This document shows positions 10,628-22,889 of a stretch of DNA of 64,000 bases, one piece after another. Positions within the stretch are counted from its first letter, which is position 1, and each line of letters begins with the position of its first letter. Under the pieces are notes generated by a model, which saw nothing but the letters and a program-made list of their open reading frames with translations, was not told the origin of the DNA and made no database searches. This stretch comes from Magnolia sinica (lineage: Eukaryota; Streptophyta; Magnoliopsida; Magnoliales; Magnoliaceae), in NCBI RefSeq assembly GCF_029962835.1, contig NC_080590.1, positions 69,155,501 through 69,219,500 on the forward strand. Direction: 5' to 3'. The translations under genes were made by a program, and so were the position numbers.

Positions 10628-11092
10628 TCAGTTAATGCTCGGATGTTTTATGAACACCATAGGGATGACCTGAGGAATCTTTCCCTCTATGGTCGAGGCT
10701 AGCCTTGCGAGGGCGTTAGCCCAAGAATTCTTTGTTCTCGGTATTTGATTGATGATACGGCTCCAAAACTTCTCTATCAACTTCCTAGCTTCAGCCAGGT
10801 AAACCACCATCCTGGTCTCCTTGACTTCATATTCGGTGAAGATATGATTCACCACCAGCTGAGAGTCACATTGCACCTCGAGGGACTGGACCCCCAGACT
10901 GGCCGCCAGTCTAAGCCTAGCCAACAGGGCCTCATACTCTGTCTCATTATTAGAGGCTTTGAAGCCTAGTCTAATTGCATACTAGATAGGTGTAGAGTCT
11001 GGTGCAACTAGGACGATCCCTACCCTAGCGCACTTGGCATTGGACGACCCGTCCATGAAGAGGATCCATCTTGATTCTGACTCTACAACTTA
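10628..11092 (-). pseudogene. Second (archaeal-type) RNase H of the Tat element
   Basis: Read on the minus strand, it shows WILFMDGSSN (first Asp), [16 protein letters not shown] (Glu) and [12 protein letters not shown] (second Asp), and ends [16 protein letters not shown]. This is a full Asp-Glu-Asp RNase H fold distinct from the domain next to RT. A stop interrupts it before [11 protein letters not shown]. Two RNase H domains in one gypsy element identify the Tat lineage. Confidence 0.85.
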
Positions 11093-11188
11093 ATTGGTTG
11101 GAGGAGTGGGCAGAGGAGTTACTTTTACTTCGGTGCTTGTCTCCTCTTCACTCGGAGCAGTGAACTCTGTAATGAAATCGGCCACAGC

Positions 11189-12520
11189 TTAGCCCTTGAT
11201 AGTGGTCCTCGGTCGGAACTGGATATCAAACTTCTCGAGTTTAATCGTCCACTTAGTTAGCTGACCAGATACCTCAAGCTTTTGGAGGACTTGCCTAAGG
11301 TGAGAGTCGGTCAGGACGATGATGGAATGGGCCTGAAAGTATGGGCATAACATCCGAGCTGAGACAATCAGGTAGAGTGCTAACTTCTCCAGAGCCGGGT
11401 ACCTCGTCTCAGCAGGCACCATTGTTTTGCTTACATAGCACACAGGGTGCTGCTTGCCCCCACCTCCCTGATCAGTGCAGAGCTAATGGTTGAGGCCAAG
11501 ACCACCAGATATAGGAATAAGGACTCGCCCTCTTCAGGCTTGGACAGTAAGGGTGGTGATCCTATATATTGCTTCAACTAATGGAAGGCTTGCTCGCATT
11601 CCTACGTCCACTCAGTCTTCTTATGGCCCTTCAGTTGCTGAAAGAAGGGGAGACATTTGTCAATGGCTCTGGATATAAACCGTCCGAGCGCTGCTACTCA
11701 TCCGGTGAGATATTCTATCTCTTTTATCGTCCCAGGCGAGTTCATATTGAGGAGTGCCTTGATCTTTTCGGGGTTTGCTTCAATGCCCCGCTGACTGACC
11801 TAAAACCCAAGGAATTTACCGAAGCCGACTCCTAAGGCACACTTCACGGGATTCAGCTTCATATGGTATTCTTGGAGGATGGAGGTCTCTCTGAGATCTA
11901 CCAGGTGATCGGACGCCCTAATGCTCTTGACAAGCATGTTGTCAACGTAAACCTCCATGGTGCTTCCTATCTGCTTGGCGAACATTTGGTTCACCAATCT
12001 CTGATATGTGGCCCCAGTGTTTTTCAGGCTGAACGGCATAACCCGGTAACAGTAGAGCCCCTTGTCAGTGATAAAGGTAATCTTCTACCTATCTGGGGGT
12101 GCATCGTGATTTGGTTATACTCGGAGTAGGCATCCAGTAAGGAGAGTAGTTCATGCCCAGCCATACTGTCTACCAGTTGGTCGATTTAAGGCAAGGGGAA
12201 GCTATCCTTGGGACAGGCCTTGTTCAGGTCCGAGTAGTCCACACAGACCCGCCACTACCCATTTGCTTTCTTGATGAGGACCATATTTGCAATCCAATCT
12301 GGATAGTGCACCTCCTCGATGAAGCCAACGCTAAGGAGTTTGGAGACCTCATCGGTTATAGCTGCATATCGCTTAGCATCAAACGCTCTCCTTTCTGTTT
12401 TACTGGCCTGTGATCGGGGTCTACATTCAGCTTGTGGACCATGACATCAGGAGAGATTCCCAGCATGTCCTCATGTGACCATGCGAAGACATTTCTGTGC
12501 TGCTATAGGAAGGCCAACAT
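11189..12520 (-). pseudogene. Reverse transcriptase and RT-linked RNase H of the Tat element
   Basis: On the minus strand, WRVCVDYSDLNKACPKDSFPLP, then LLSLLDAYSEYNQI (about 12300-12090), MPFSLKNTGATYQRLVNQMF (12039 on) and VYVDNMLVKS. The catalytic YxDD box reads YVDN, so one essential Asp is lost. The linked RNase H follows (CYVSKTMVPAETRYPALEKLAL, TDSHLRQVLQ, about 11443-11189). Several frameshifts and stops are present. The enzyme is dead by motif as well as by frame. Confidence 0.85.
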
Positions 12521-12705
12521 CTAAGACCGTTGCTCAGAATTCAATGACATGCTGAGCTGAAAGTTTTGCTCAAATCTTCTTCATCAAGAGGCACGGCCTC
12601 TAAGTCCTCCATTGATGAATCCTCTGTAGGACCCCTGGGATGAAGGACATTAATAGTGAGGGCCTACTTCGCTGACCCTTTCCTCACTGCTATCGCATAG
12701 CATTT

Positions 12706-13130
12706 TCAAACTTGGCGCTGATCGCCTTGGAGGTATCCTATCCCGCCCTCAGCAGGGAATTTCATCATTAGATGGTATGTAGATACGACCGCCCTCATTG
12801 CATTGAGGGAGGGTCTACCCAGGATGACGTTATGCACTGACGACACGTTAACAATAAGGAAGTCCACCAAAATGATGACTTGATGCCATCCTTCTCTCTC
12901 AATCACAGGGAGGGAGATAGCTCCCTCGGAGATCACCCTTTCTCCGGTAAAGCTGTGCAGAGGGTCTTCAACCAACGTGACCTTGGAATCCCCATTCATT
13001 CAAAGGCCTCTGAATAGATGATATTGCCTGAGCTCCTAGTGTCGACAGGATATGGTAAACCTTGTGGTTGTCTATGGTCATTGCCACCACTAAGGCATCG
13101 TCGTGTAGATGTTGGATTCCGCGTGCATCA
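12706..13130 (-). pseudogene. Aspartic protease region of the Tat element
   Basis: The minus-strand frame 12999-12706 contains FLIVNVSSVHNVILGRPSLNAM, the conserved C-terminal half of gypsy retropepsins (ILGRP). The catalytic DSG half should lie just upstream but is broken: the region to 13130 reads in other frames with stops. Confidence 0.7.
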
Positions 13131-13329
13131 GCTTTGGTGACGGTTAAGCTGCAGGAACTGACTCAGAGCTCTTTCTTCGGCCTCTCTATCATGTAGACGT
13201 AGTGCTCTGGATTGGACTTCTGAGAGTGGGCTTTACGAGCCCTGTTTGAGTCTCCTCCACCAGACGAACCACCAAAGATGGTACGAATTTTGACCGGTTC
13301 TTCCACAGTTTTACTCGGCTGCTCTTCTC

Positions 13330-14870
13330 TCTGAGTTGATTTCTCCTCCTTGGTGTATCAATGCAGATGACCCTTACGGATAAGGGTCTCGATCTCGTCC
13401 TTGAGATCCACGCAGTCACTCATGTTGTGACCGTGGACATGATGGAACCGACAGTACTTGTGCTTGTCTCGGCACTCCGCGTCGGCTTTCATGCAAATGG
13501 ACCAATTCAGGAGTTTTTGACCCCTGATGTCCAGCAGTATCTGTTCTGTAGACGTGTTAAGGGGAGTGTAGGAATGGAACTTGCCCTCAGGCTTCCTGCT
13601 CGGGCGACGATCACGAGGAACGTAGTTGTCCGATTTCTTGTTAGATGATTGGGCTCTTCGTTTCTCAATCTCTTCCCTTTAGTTGACGGCTCCGCTACTT
13701 GGATATTTTTTTGAGAGTTGGAGAACTCCTCAGCAGTAGTGTATTTCTGAGCTCTGGTGACGAGCTCGGCCAACGTCTTCAGCAGGTTCTTCCCAATTGA
13801 GAAGGTAACCTTCCCCTCTTTCAGTCCACTGAACATGGCAGAGAGTGCCATTTTGTCATCATAATCCTCCACCTGTAATGCCTCTTCGTTGAAGCGTGTG
13901 ATGAAGTCCTTCAATGACTCTTTAGGCCCCTATTTGATGGTGAATAAATGAATAGTCGGCTTCCGACTCTTCTTACCACTTATGAACTGGGTAAGGAACA
14001 ATCTGCTGAGCTCTATGAAGGAGCCAACCAAATTAAGCTTGAGTTGTTTGTACCAACTCCAAGCTTATGCAGTAAGGGTGATCGAAAAGCCACAGCACAT
14101 CATCGCATCTATGGCCGTCTGGATTTGCATCCACGAGCAATAGGCCTTTACATGCTCTGATGGGTCTCCAGATCCAGAGTACTAGATGACGGGAGGTATC
14201 CGAAACCTTGCGGCATCACCTCGCTCATGATTGTGGAGGTGAAGGGAGGTTCGGTCTCTTCCATCATTGCCTGAATCGCGGCAGGGACCGATGAAGGCTG
14301 TTGATTCTGTTGTAATGTTTGAATCCGATTGCTGAGTTCAGCGAACCGTGTCTCCCACAGATCCCTGTTTTCGGCTACCATCTCCCATGAAGCCTCTACC
14401 TCAGGGGTCCTCCCCCCCTCCTCCTCTCCAGGTCGTGACGGAGGTCCGTCGATTTCAGGGCCAAGGTGATCGAGGCATTCGTCGAAGCCCAAGTCATTGG
14501 GTTCCGAGCTGGAACTTGGTTTTGGGTCGAAGGGGGTTCTGGACTGAAGCTGGAACTCAGACGAATTGATGTTGTGATTCTTCAGGTCTCACACTCCACG
14601 GTGCGGACTTGACTTCCACTATTGGTCCAACTGTTTTCTGGACGGGGTGTGACTATTGCTCCTGTTGTTGCTTCATCTGATTGATTTTGTCGCGTAAGAC
14701 TTAAATCTCATTTTGCATGGCTTGATACTTACTTGCCCGATTATGAGAACGCTGAGATGGTCCTGGAACCAACTCGGCGTGAAGTAATGAGGAAGACCGA
14801 GTCTGATCATTCAGATCCGGCTCTATAGCTACGGACTTCTTCTTTCCTCTTGGAATTATAGTAGAAAATA
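13330..14870 (-). pseudogene. Gag of the Tat element
   Basis: Minus-strand blocks: an N-terminal segment rich in Gln, Glu and Pro (14870-14148, including WEMVAENRDLWETRFAELS) and a capsid block (13914-13507) with MKDFITRFNEEALQVEDYDD and LVTRAQKYTTAEE, typical of Retrotrans_gag. The zinc knuckle is not clear; His/Cys-rich remains lie near 13440-13380. In-frame stops and frameshifts are present throughout. Gag forms the virus-like particle. Confidence 0.75.
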
Positions 14871-14894
14871 AGAAACTAACTTTTCATACCAGTT

Positions 14895-14911
14895 TCCCAC
14901 AGACGGCGCCA
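14895..14911 (-). promoter_or_regulatory. Primer-binding site of the Tat element
   Basis: The minus strand reads TGGCGCCGTCTGTGGGAA directly inside the LTR end. It shares the TGGCGCCGT start of tRNA-type primer sites and is the phrase commonly seen next to Tat LTRs. I do not assign the exact tRNA. Confidence 0.7.
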
Positions 14912-14915
14912 AAAA

Positions 14916-15600
14916 TGTTGTTGTCAAAATCTGGATTACTCTCCGCTCGGAGCTCCAAACTCCTACCGAGCCCTGGGCTTGCACAAAAATGGTGAGAAAA
15001 GGAGACCATGGCTTAAAAAGGGGACCCTCCAATGCCTAAGTAAGGTCAAGGGAATCTGGGTCTAAGTTGACTTGTAGAGGGAGAGTGCGAGATATTGCAT
15101 ACCTGTCTCCTTCCCCAAAGATGCTACTTATACCCCCTAGCTTAGAATGGGCATGTCCGCATATGTCGGCGCATCTTGGGGCATTCACCACGTCTCGTGA
15201 ACAATTCGGCCACCTAGTTGTTCGGTGGTCGTGAGGACGTGGGCAGTTGAGTAACTGCCATCACTCATGTAGTAGTGGGACACCTCATAGTCCCCCTTAT
15301 TAGTGGATTCCGATCTGAATCTCGAGCCGACCGCCTCGGCCTCCGATCACTCCAAGCTCTGAGTTAATTGTCCAGGCCTAGGACCTCCCTCAGCTTCGAG
15401 CTGACCGCCTCGACCTCGGATCACTCCAAGCTCCAAGTTGGCCTCCTAGGCCTTGGGCCTCAATTGAAGGCGCAAAGAATGCCGGGTTGGAAGTCATGCC
15501 TTTGCTTATTTATATAACTTCGAGTTTAATCTTGCGCTTCGAGTTAGCTCTAAATAACATCGGGCCTCGGAGTTTAGGTGTCTCTAATCTTCCCATAACA
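14916..15600 (-). repeat. 5' LTR of the Tat element
   Basis: On the minus strand it begins TGTTATGGGAAG (15600) and ends ACAACAACA (14916), about 685 bp. It contains a TATAAGTA at 15132-15125 and, upstream of it, a diverged tandem repeat of about 67 bp (copies near 15324-15390 and 15391-15450, sharing GACCGCCTCG and GATCACTCCAAGCTC). The other LTR is not in the window. Confidence 0.8.
15125..15132 (-). promoter_or_regulatory. TATA box of Tat LTR
   Basis: The minus strand reads GGGGGTATAAGTAGC followed by a purine-rich leader. It lies about 470 bp into the LTR with U3 repeats upstream. A second TATATAAATAAG near 15518-15505 is possible but leaves almost no U3. Confidence 0.5.
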
Positions 15601-17180
15601 ATATATATATATATATATGATTTTTCGGTGACAAGGTAGAGATATTTCCTATGTTTTCTATTTATTTATTGATTTTTGTTTTTTTTTTTTTTTTTTTTCT
15701 GTTGGGGAGTTTGGTGATGAATGATGAAATAAATCTGATGGATTCCCACTGATTTCTTTTTGAAAATGATTACTCACCACCTACTTCTGACACACCATTC
15801 AATTTCCCAACAATCTGCAACAAAATATAAATTATTTAATTTGTACTTTGATTTTTATTATGCTGGCAATTATATCTGTGTTATTTTTTATTCTTTTATT
15901 CCAGTTATTTTGGTGTTGATATCAAATAAAATCTATCATTTTGTTAATATTTTCCTTTTAAAAAATATCTGAGCCAATGATGTTAGAAAATATTTGTTAC
16001 TCTTGATGGTGGGAATGCCTACCATATGATGATCTCGATCCACCAAGATCTTTGAGGCTCTCTCTTTCTCTATCTGTTCTTCTTTTGGACGAGAAAAATT
16101 AATTTTAGTGGTCAAAAAAGACTGGGAACAGATCAGGTCAGACGCCAGGTCTAATGAGGTGAGTGGAATGCCTTAAATCCACGTCATCCAACCATTTTAA
16201 AAGCTCATTTTAGGTCTGAATCCTACGTTGACCGTGTACGACAAGAAATAGTAGTGATTGAATCCCTACCATCAAAAACTTACGCGTGGCCACTGGAATG
16301 TTTATTTGCCATCCAACCTCTTGATAAGCAGCTTGATCCAAAACTTTTATGGGCGATTAACACTGTTTCCTTTACTATGGTCCACCTGAGCTTTGGATCT
16401 GCTTATTTGTTTTGGATTATGCCCACTTTCAATACGGATGAACGAAGTGGATTTAGTCACATGCAGTAATGGGTCCCACCCACCCCGGTGGATCCTGCTC
16501 TCACCTAATCTCCACCTAATCTGCTCCCAAAAGACTGTTCTTTCGATTTAGGAAACCTGTTGGGATACAAACCATGCCTACGTTAGGCAAGTTTTTTGCC
16601 TCCTGGAGAAAAAACCCAACCATCTTTCCTGTCTTTATTTCGGCTATCATTTTAGAGGCAAGATCTATCCAACACAAACTTTTCTAGCTTAAAACTCGGT
16701 ATAAGCTTTATACATAAATTGACATGTGGGGCCATGGCAAGGTTTTTTCAGCGACATCTGATCCATCCATCACTTTAGCCTGGGCTATTTTAGATCCTGA
16801 AACTTGGGTTGATCTAAAACCCATGTCCCACTTGACCATTGGAATAGCCTGGTGGTGATCCAAGGCTCATGTACACCACATATGATACACATATGATAGA
16901 AAGTAGTGGTGATTGTACACTGTTTTGGTTGAAGCTATTGGCTGGAAGATTGGCTTTACTAAGCCTTAGGACTGTAAACACCATAAAGAGAAATGGAATA
17001 TTAAAAACTAACTACTTATTTTCAACATGCAACACCACACTTATCATGTAAAAAGATCAAAATACCCTCATTCTAGAGGAGTTTATGTGAGACAATATCA
17101 TTTACATTTAACTACTTTTTACAAAAAATAAAAATAAAAATAAAAATATTAAATGAACCTATTTTCTAAGTATTGGAAAG
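15601..17180. other. Gene-free stretch with simple repeats
   Basis: No protein-like frame or RNA gene is seen. It contains an AT repeat (15600-15619), a T run of about 20 (near 15679-15698) and an AAAAT repeat near 17128-17150. Phrases such as 'gtgggtcccaccc' near 16470 resemble non-coding repeats elsewhere in the window. A decayed element without coding is possible. Confidence 0.5.
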
Positions 17181-17219
17181 CCTCCATTCTTAGCTATTAA
17201 GGTCGGTTTGGTTTGAACG

Positions 17220-18989
17220 TTCCAACACTTCCCTTAAAACCAAAATTGGCTTAATTCCGAGCATCAACCTTAGTTGTCTGAATGCATTTGTCGATAGTGC
17301 ATTGGTGAAAATATTTGACAGTCGTTTAGTAATATAACAGTAATCTAATTTAACCATTTTCTGCTTAATCTCTTAGGAAGTGATACCTAATGTCAATGTG
17401 CTTGCTCTTTTCAAGCTGCGCCAAATTTTTTGTGAGTTCAATTGCCAACTTGTTATCCACATATATGTATATTCCTCATGTGGATGTTTTAGCTCCTTTA
17501 GTAGGTTCTTCAATCATATTTCTTCACAAACTGTGGATGATGTTATCATATACTCTGCTTCATATATGGAGAAAGTGACCACACTTTACTTCTTTGAGTT
17601 CCATGTGAAGACATCTGACTCAAGATATAATTCATATCTAGTGGTCTTTTTCTTTCATCTCGATCACCTCCCCAATCAATGTTTTAGTATCCATATAATA
17701 TTGCTTCATCATTGTATTGATAGAAAGACCGAATTCCACGAATCCTTTAACATGCTTGAGGATTCTTTTTGCAGCAAGACAATGTGATTCTTTTGGTTCC
17801 ATGTACCCGTTTAGAAGCCCAACATTGTAAATGATATTTGGCCTAGTGATTGTAAGGTATCTGAGACTTCCAATCAAATTCTTAAATAGAGTCAGTCTAC
17901 GCTTCTTCTTTCTTATTCTTTTGTCAGCTTCAGGCTTGTTGCAATAGGCGTGCTTACAACATTGCAATCGCCCATCTTGAACTTTTTAAGTTGTTGCTTT
18001 GCATACTTATTCTAGATAGGTGAATGTTGTCATGTTGTTCCTTTACCCCGATGCCAAAAAAGGATGATATAAATCCACCATCAGTAATTTCAAATTTTTT
18101 AAACATGACCATCTTGAATTCATCAAATATCGATTTGTTGTTCCCTGTAAACATCAGGTCATCCACATATAGGCATACAATTAACATATCTCCATGAGCA
18201 TTCTTCTTGATGTAGACAGCATGCTCATGTGGGCATTGGGCGAAGCCGTTTTCTTGAAGATAGTCATTAATACATGCATTCCAAGCACGTGGAACTTTCT
18301 TTAACCTATAGAGAGTTTTCTTCAGACGGTAACACTTTGTGTTCTTCCCTTACATAAAAAAACTTTTAGGTTGGTCAACATAGACCTCCTCGAGTACTTC
18401 ATTTAAAAATGTGGATTTTACATCCAGTTGGTAAATCATCCCACTGTGATGGGCTGCAAGTGCGACTATCATTCTCACAGTATCAAGACGAGCAACAAAG
18501 AGCGAAGACTTCTTCATAGTCCACCCCATACTTTTGTTTGTAGTCTTATGATACAAGTCTTGCCTTGCAGCAATCAATCTCACCATCAGTTGTATGTTTG
18601 ATCTCGTACACCCATCTGTCACTAATACTCCATTGGCCTTTGGGAAGAGTAGTCAACTCCCATCTATGATTCTTTTTTATGGCATTAATCTCTTCTTCCA
18701 AGGCAATTTTTCAACAAATTTTTTTATTTTATTTTACGAATTCTTAAAATGTAAGAGGCTCATGGGCTACATACAAGCAGAATAGATTGACCTCTTCTAT
18801 TAGCTCATAAATATCATTTACACTCCTCATTTTGATAAGAGTCATGGGTGAAGGAGAGTTGGATGCAGAAGGGTTAGCCGAATTTTGAATTGGTAATTCC
18901 AGGAGAAATGGAATGTATTCTTGGACTTTTGCATATTGCTGGTGAACCAGCTCAAGTGGGTGTTGTAATGGTCTGCTCCTGGCTTTCAT
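17220..18989 (-). pseudogene. Ty1/copia RT-RNase H relic
   Basis: Minus-strand pieces in order: the linker before RT (18989-18744, KMRSVNDIYELIEEVNLFCL), then YQLDVKSTFLNEVLEEVYVDQP (18622-18350), CLYVDDLMFTGNN (18187-17954, catalytic YVDD intact), and LIGSLRYLTITRPNIIYNVG with HCLAAKRILKHVKG (17967-17638). RNase H remains, broken by stops, extend to about 17220. No integrase, gag or LTR flanks it, so it is an internal fragment. The sequence differs from the Sirevirus-like copies elsewhere here, so it comes from another copia lineage. Confidence 0.85.
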
Positions 18990-19079
18990 GTTTTTCTACA
19001 TCGATTTAATTTTCTTTCGTCTTCCTTCTTCATTCTATTTCCATCATTCTTCCTCACTGAAGACTACATCATCTCTACT

Positions 19080-20266
19080 TACCACTACTTTGTTGGTTAG
19101 TGGACTAAAAGATGAGTGCGTAGAGTAGGCCAAGATCACGGATGAAATATCTCGGTTGGTAGATGCGGCCAATTCCCAAGTAGAAGAAGTAAATCAAGTA
19201 TCTCAATCCCTGGCCGAAGGAGAAGCATCACTGCTAGCGGAGAAAAGAAGGATGACGAATGCTGAAGTGTTTCTTCGAGAATTTTTATCTTCCATCTTTA
19301 ATATTTCCACATGAATGAATGGCTCTTAAGCCACTTTTGAGAATTCTACTTTGTTACCTTGCAATACGGTTAAATGCCATAACGTATTCCCTTCATTTTA
19401 GTTGAATGTGGCGTGTTTCCGTAAAGTTTGCATTAACCGCCCATGTTGTAAATGAACTACATCGTGCGACATCCATAACTGCGCATGTTATGAATAATGG
19501 GCTCTCCAATTGGACTATATAAATAGTACCATGCCTCGAACTTCATTCTTACTTCCAATGATATTATGGCCATTGAATTACCTTCTCTAATTGCCGAAGC
19601 TGAGTCCTTCCTTTGAAAGACTTTGAAGGAAGGTTAAAAGATTTTTCTTTCTCTTTTTTGCCCTTCGACGTGAGGAGGTTCGAGTGATGCCTCATGCTCA
19701 CTTGACCTTCATCCCCCGACTGAATTGAACGATCGGCTGGAAGGACTACTCAAGAAGCTAAAGCGGCTAGCCACCATGGCAGACTGCTACCAAAGAGCCT
19801 TCCATTGACATAGTGCCAATCAATGCTACCTCGAGTAACAAGAAACAACAACAAAGGACTCGGCCAAAGTGAGTGCCCAATATGAATGAGCTTGGTATGA
19901 CAAGCTACGTTGCGTTTGAGCACACTAATTCAACCAATCAATACTTAGAATGTTGTAATCGTACCATTCTGGTGTGATGGATGAGGAACGAGAACGGGGC
20001 AGTGCCTTTTATGCAAAAGATATGACCGATCTAACTGACTTATAATTCATAGAAAAATAAATTCGTTTATATCAGACTCAGTCGATAGTGAGTTACGATG
20101 CACAAAGAACAGCCAAACTTGAGGTTCATTCAATCGTTGTTTGCATTGATCAACTACATTTGTTGTCGATCCTTATTGAGAAAGGAGACCGTTGGGAGCT
20201 TGCCAAGGAAAAAGATGCAATGGAGATGCAAGCCCTTTTGGATGAGTTCGAAGACCCGAAGGCTTA
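19080..20266 (+). pseudogene. Relics of an unknown coiled-coil protein
   Basis: Two plus-strand blocks look protein-like. Block one, about 19120-19310, reads KITDEISRLVDAANSQVEEV and onward to NAEVFLREFLSSI, a heptad-rich helix. Block two follows a TATATAAATA (19516-19525) and an ATG at 19566 (MAIELPSLIAEAES). After stops and frameshifts it continues with LKRLATMADCYQRAFH (about 19760), AKLEVHSIVVCIDQLHLL and EKGDRWELAKEKDAMEMQAL, ending in a stop at 20266. I do not recognise the family. It could be part of a transposon-encoded protein, since no host gene structure surrounds it. Confidence 0.4.
19516..19525 (+). promoter_or_regulatory. TATA box before unknown relic
   Basis: TATATAAATA sits about 40 bp before the ATG at 19566, preceded by two CGCCCATGTT/GCGCATGTT half-repeats (about 19440-19490). 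Confidence 0.4.
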
Positions 20267-21348
20267 GCTTAGTTAGCATTTATCGCTTTTAAGTTTCCAT
20301 CTTTCTTTATGTAATAATGCGGTTGATGACTAGCAATGCAATGAAATAACCTTTTGAAAACTTTCTGCCAATATTCGGTCTTCACACGTTCCACATCTTA
20401 AACACATACTCACATGTGGGATAGATGACTATCCACATGCTCCACCTAGCTTCCATACACAAGTATGGCTACCAGTACTTAGCTATTCCCAGGTGTACTT
20501 ACAATATCTCCCTTACAATGATACATCACGTCGGAAGGAATCAATTCTCGCCACCTTTCAATGCATCCATAATAACTGCATTTACATCTCGGAAAGCTCA
20601 TCTAACACCCTTCCTTTTATGGACATTAACTCTACTTCGCTTTAGCTTGCCTATAAAATAGGGACTTTGGGCCTCAAGTCTTCACAATCCAGTGACCTTT
20701 GTTGGACTTATCCTAATCTAAGACTGATTTCCCCTCTCAGGCTTCGAAACCATAAAGGTTTTGTCATCTTAAGTCCTAGCTCTATCCCTAACCTTTCCTT
20801 GCTCATTATCTACTCTTCCTTTAGAGTATCACTGGCCACTCTGCAAATGATTAGCGAACATGGAACGGTCGTGGGGTGTTTTCGAATGTCCCAACAATCT
20901 AGGAGTGACAATGCATCAGTTGGATATTGATCACTTTACCATCTCTGTTCTTCCTCTGGACTGATGAAACCCCCTCAGCCCATCGAGAAATGGCTTGCCA
21001 GAACGTAACAAAGAGGTCTCATGGCCATGACTCTATTAATGAGAGGCCATGGTCCATGGGGCTTTCCCTTAACATTGAGGCCAGTGACTCGGCTCAGATC
21101 CATCTGCTTTACCCAGGCCAAGCACAACCAAACATCAAAGGGTTAATCTCATTGATTAGGTCCCTGGTTACCTTTTGGCCAGAAATTTTAACCTCCAACA
21201 AGATTGATCATGTATTGGTCGAATAGGAGATGGCCCGGCCCATTAGTTTTGTCGAGAGATGGCTTGGCAGAACGTAATGCATAGGACCCCAAATAAAAAT
21301 ACTTCAGGGAAAACATCATGTGTGTGGCAAGGGAGGTTGTTAAGCACC
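20267..21348. other. Unclassified stretch before the Athila-like fragment
   Basis: Plus frames of 78-99 codons here look random (no motif, odd composition). Notable are a hairpin CATGTGGGATAG/CTATCCACATG (20413-20439), a TATAAAATA (20652-20660), and a repeated phrase 'gaaatggcttgccagaacgtaa' / 'gagatggcttggcagaacgtaa' near 20985 and 21255. It may be part of an LTR that I cannot delimit. Confidence 0.4.
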
Positions 21349-22130
21349 TATTCACAACCCTAGGTGTAGGGTCATGATGTAGTAATAACTCGGTAAGACC
21401 AAGGTTGAATCCACATGGACTAAACTTGTACGTATTCTGAAAATAACTAGAACTAGAACTAAAAAAAAAAGATCTAAATTGAAATCTGATTAATTAGAAG
21501 TAATTGTGAATAATGTTGATTAAAACTATCAATTGAAAGGTGGGAATTAGGGTGCCAAGGATCCACTTGTAGCTATAAAGATACTACCTTACTTGATTTA
21601 AGGAACACAATTGGAATTGAAGTCCTATCCTATCCAATTGGAAGATAAAGCAATTAAATCAAATATGAACTTTTCATTGACCTAATTCTAATGGAGGAGT
21701 ATTGTGATGATTGGAAGGGATTCCATTATCCTACCATGCCCAGGAGATGATAGTGAACAACAGGATTTACCAATCTCACAATCTCAAAACAGGAAAAGAA
21801 GATATCCAAAGCTATCGCAGCATTTATTGTAATTTGAGTCACAATAAATCATAGAAAATTGAAAATATTCCTTCAATATCAAACTAAAAATCAATGAGGT
21901 TCAATAAGAATAAGAATCAAAGTAAGATAATCATCTAAACACGCTACAAGCTTCACCTCTTAGCCCTAGTAAAGAGGTTTAACCAACCATAGACATAATT
22001 GAAACTAAAACCCCAAAAAGAAAGCATTAAAAATAGAAAAAGAAATAAGAAAAACTCTTGGGAGGCTGCTCCACCCTTTGGCTATGCTCCTTGTAACCTA
22101 ATTCATGTTTAAAACTCCTTAAATAACCCA

Positions 22131-22138
22131 TATTTATA
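22131..22138 (-). promoter_or_regulatory. TATA box of minus Athila-like LTR
   Basis: TATTTATA on plus reads TATAAATA on minus (GGCTATAAATATGGG). The palindrome array lies directly upstream on that strand. Confidence 0.6.
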
Positions 22139-22204
22139 GCCTTAGTCCGACCGTCCTTAAAATCCGCCTCAAATTTACGCACTCCACAAAACACCTTGGA
22201 TGTC

Positions 22205-22600
22205 ATTGAACAACCTTAAATTCAGAAGTCATGCCTTTTTACACTGCGTAATGCCTTTTGCACTGCATAACTCTTCATGTCATCGAACATACCTTCGATA
22301 TCATTAAACTGCCTTCGATGTCATCGAACAGTGTTCGATCAATCGAGAATGTGTCCAGAGTGTTCCAGCGAGTTGCTTTAAAAATCGACAAAAATAATGA
22401 TGTCATCGAAATGCCTTCAATGTCATTGAACAGGTCTTCGAGCCATTGAACAAGTCTTCGATGTCATCGAGAAATGCATCCAATTTGTCCAGCAGCTAAA
22501 TTTGTTTTTTAGGTAATTTCTGATTTCATCGACCCGTGTTCGATGTCATCGAACACTGGCTTCGATGTCATCGAATTGTGGTCGATGACATAGACAGTGA
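22205..22600 (-). repeat. U3 array of TTCGATGTCATCGAA palindromes
   Basis: About nine exact or slightly changed copies of the 15-bp near-perfect palindrome TTCGATGTCATCGAA occur within 400 bp upstream of the TATA box. Copies are irregularly spaced (about 15-60 bp). Variants such as TTCAATGTCATTGAA keep symmetry by paired changes. This looks like a promoter or enhancer cassette (inference). Confidence 0.75.
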
Positions 22601-22889
22601 AGTTCAGATTCTGTGAATTTCTACACTTTGCACTTTTGACTTCATTCCTTCTTCATTTAGTTTCCTTGGATCTTGGGGTCTTGAATTCTTCAATCTTAGT
22701 CTCCTAAGATCCATCCCTTGCCTTGGTGATTCTTGAGCATGAAATCCATGCTTTTAGCATTCTTTTCAATCCAAGCTCTCAGATTCACCTTACAATACAA
22801 ACATGTATAAAATATACCCATTAAACATTATCATGTTCATAAAATCAAGATATAAACATGAGAAAATCTGCAATATTTGACACTCAACA

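Larger units (their letters stand above)
7015..15600 (-). mobile_element. Tat-lineage Ty3/gypsy element, 3' LTR lost, degenerate
   Basis: Minus-strand order from the right: LTR (15600-14916), primer site, gag, protease, RT, RNase H, a second RNase H, integrase, 3' region with an antisense coding relic. The second, archaeal-type RNase H is the hallmark of the Tat lineage. Every coding block has stops or frameshifts. The left end stops at 7015 against the LTR-like block, so the 3' LTR is missing. AT repeats follow the right LTR, so a duplication cannot be judged. Confidence 0.85.
21349..22889 (-). repeat. 3' LTR of minus Athila-like fragment
   Basis: On the minus strand it starts TGTTGAGTGTCAAATATTGC (22889). 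It ends GTTGTGAATA (21349), where related LTRs end GTGAACA, so the terminal CA has mutated to TA. The length is 1541 bp. The first ~250 bp and the last ~610 bp align well with the LTR at 34791-36068; the middle does not. Confidence 0.85.

Noticed and set aside
20425-21226. Three consecutive plus frames (78, 87, 99 codons)
   Set aside because: No conserved motif, and composition typical of non-coding DNA; repeated DNA phrases rather than protein similarity explain the stretch.
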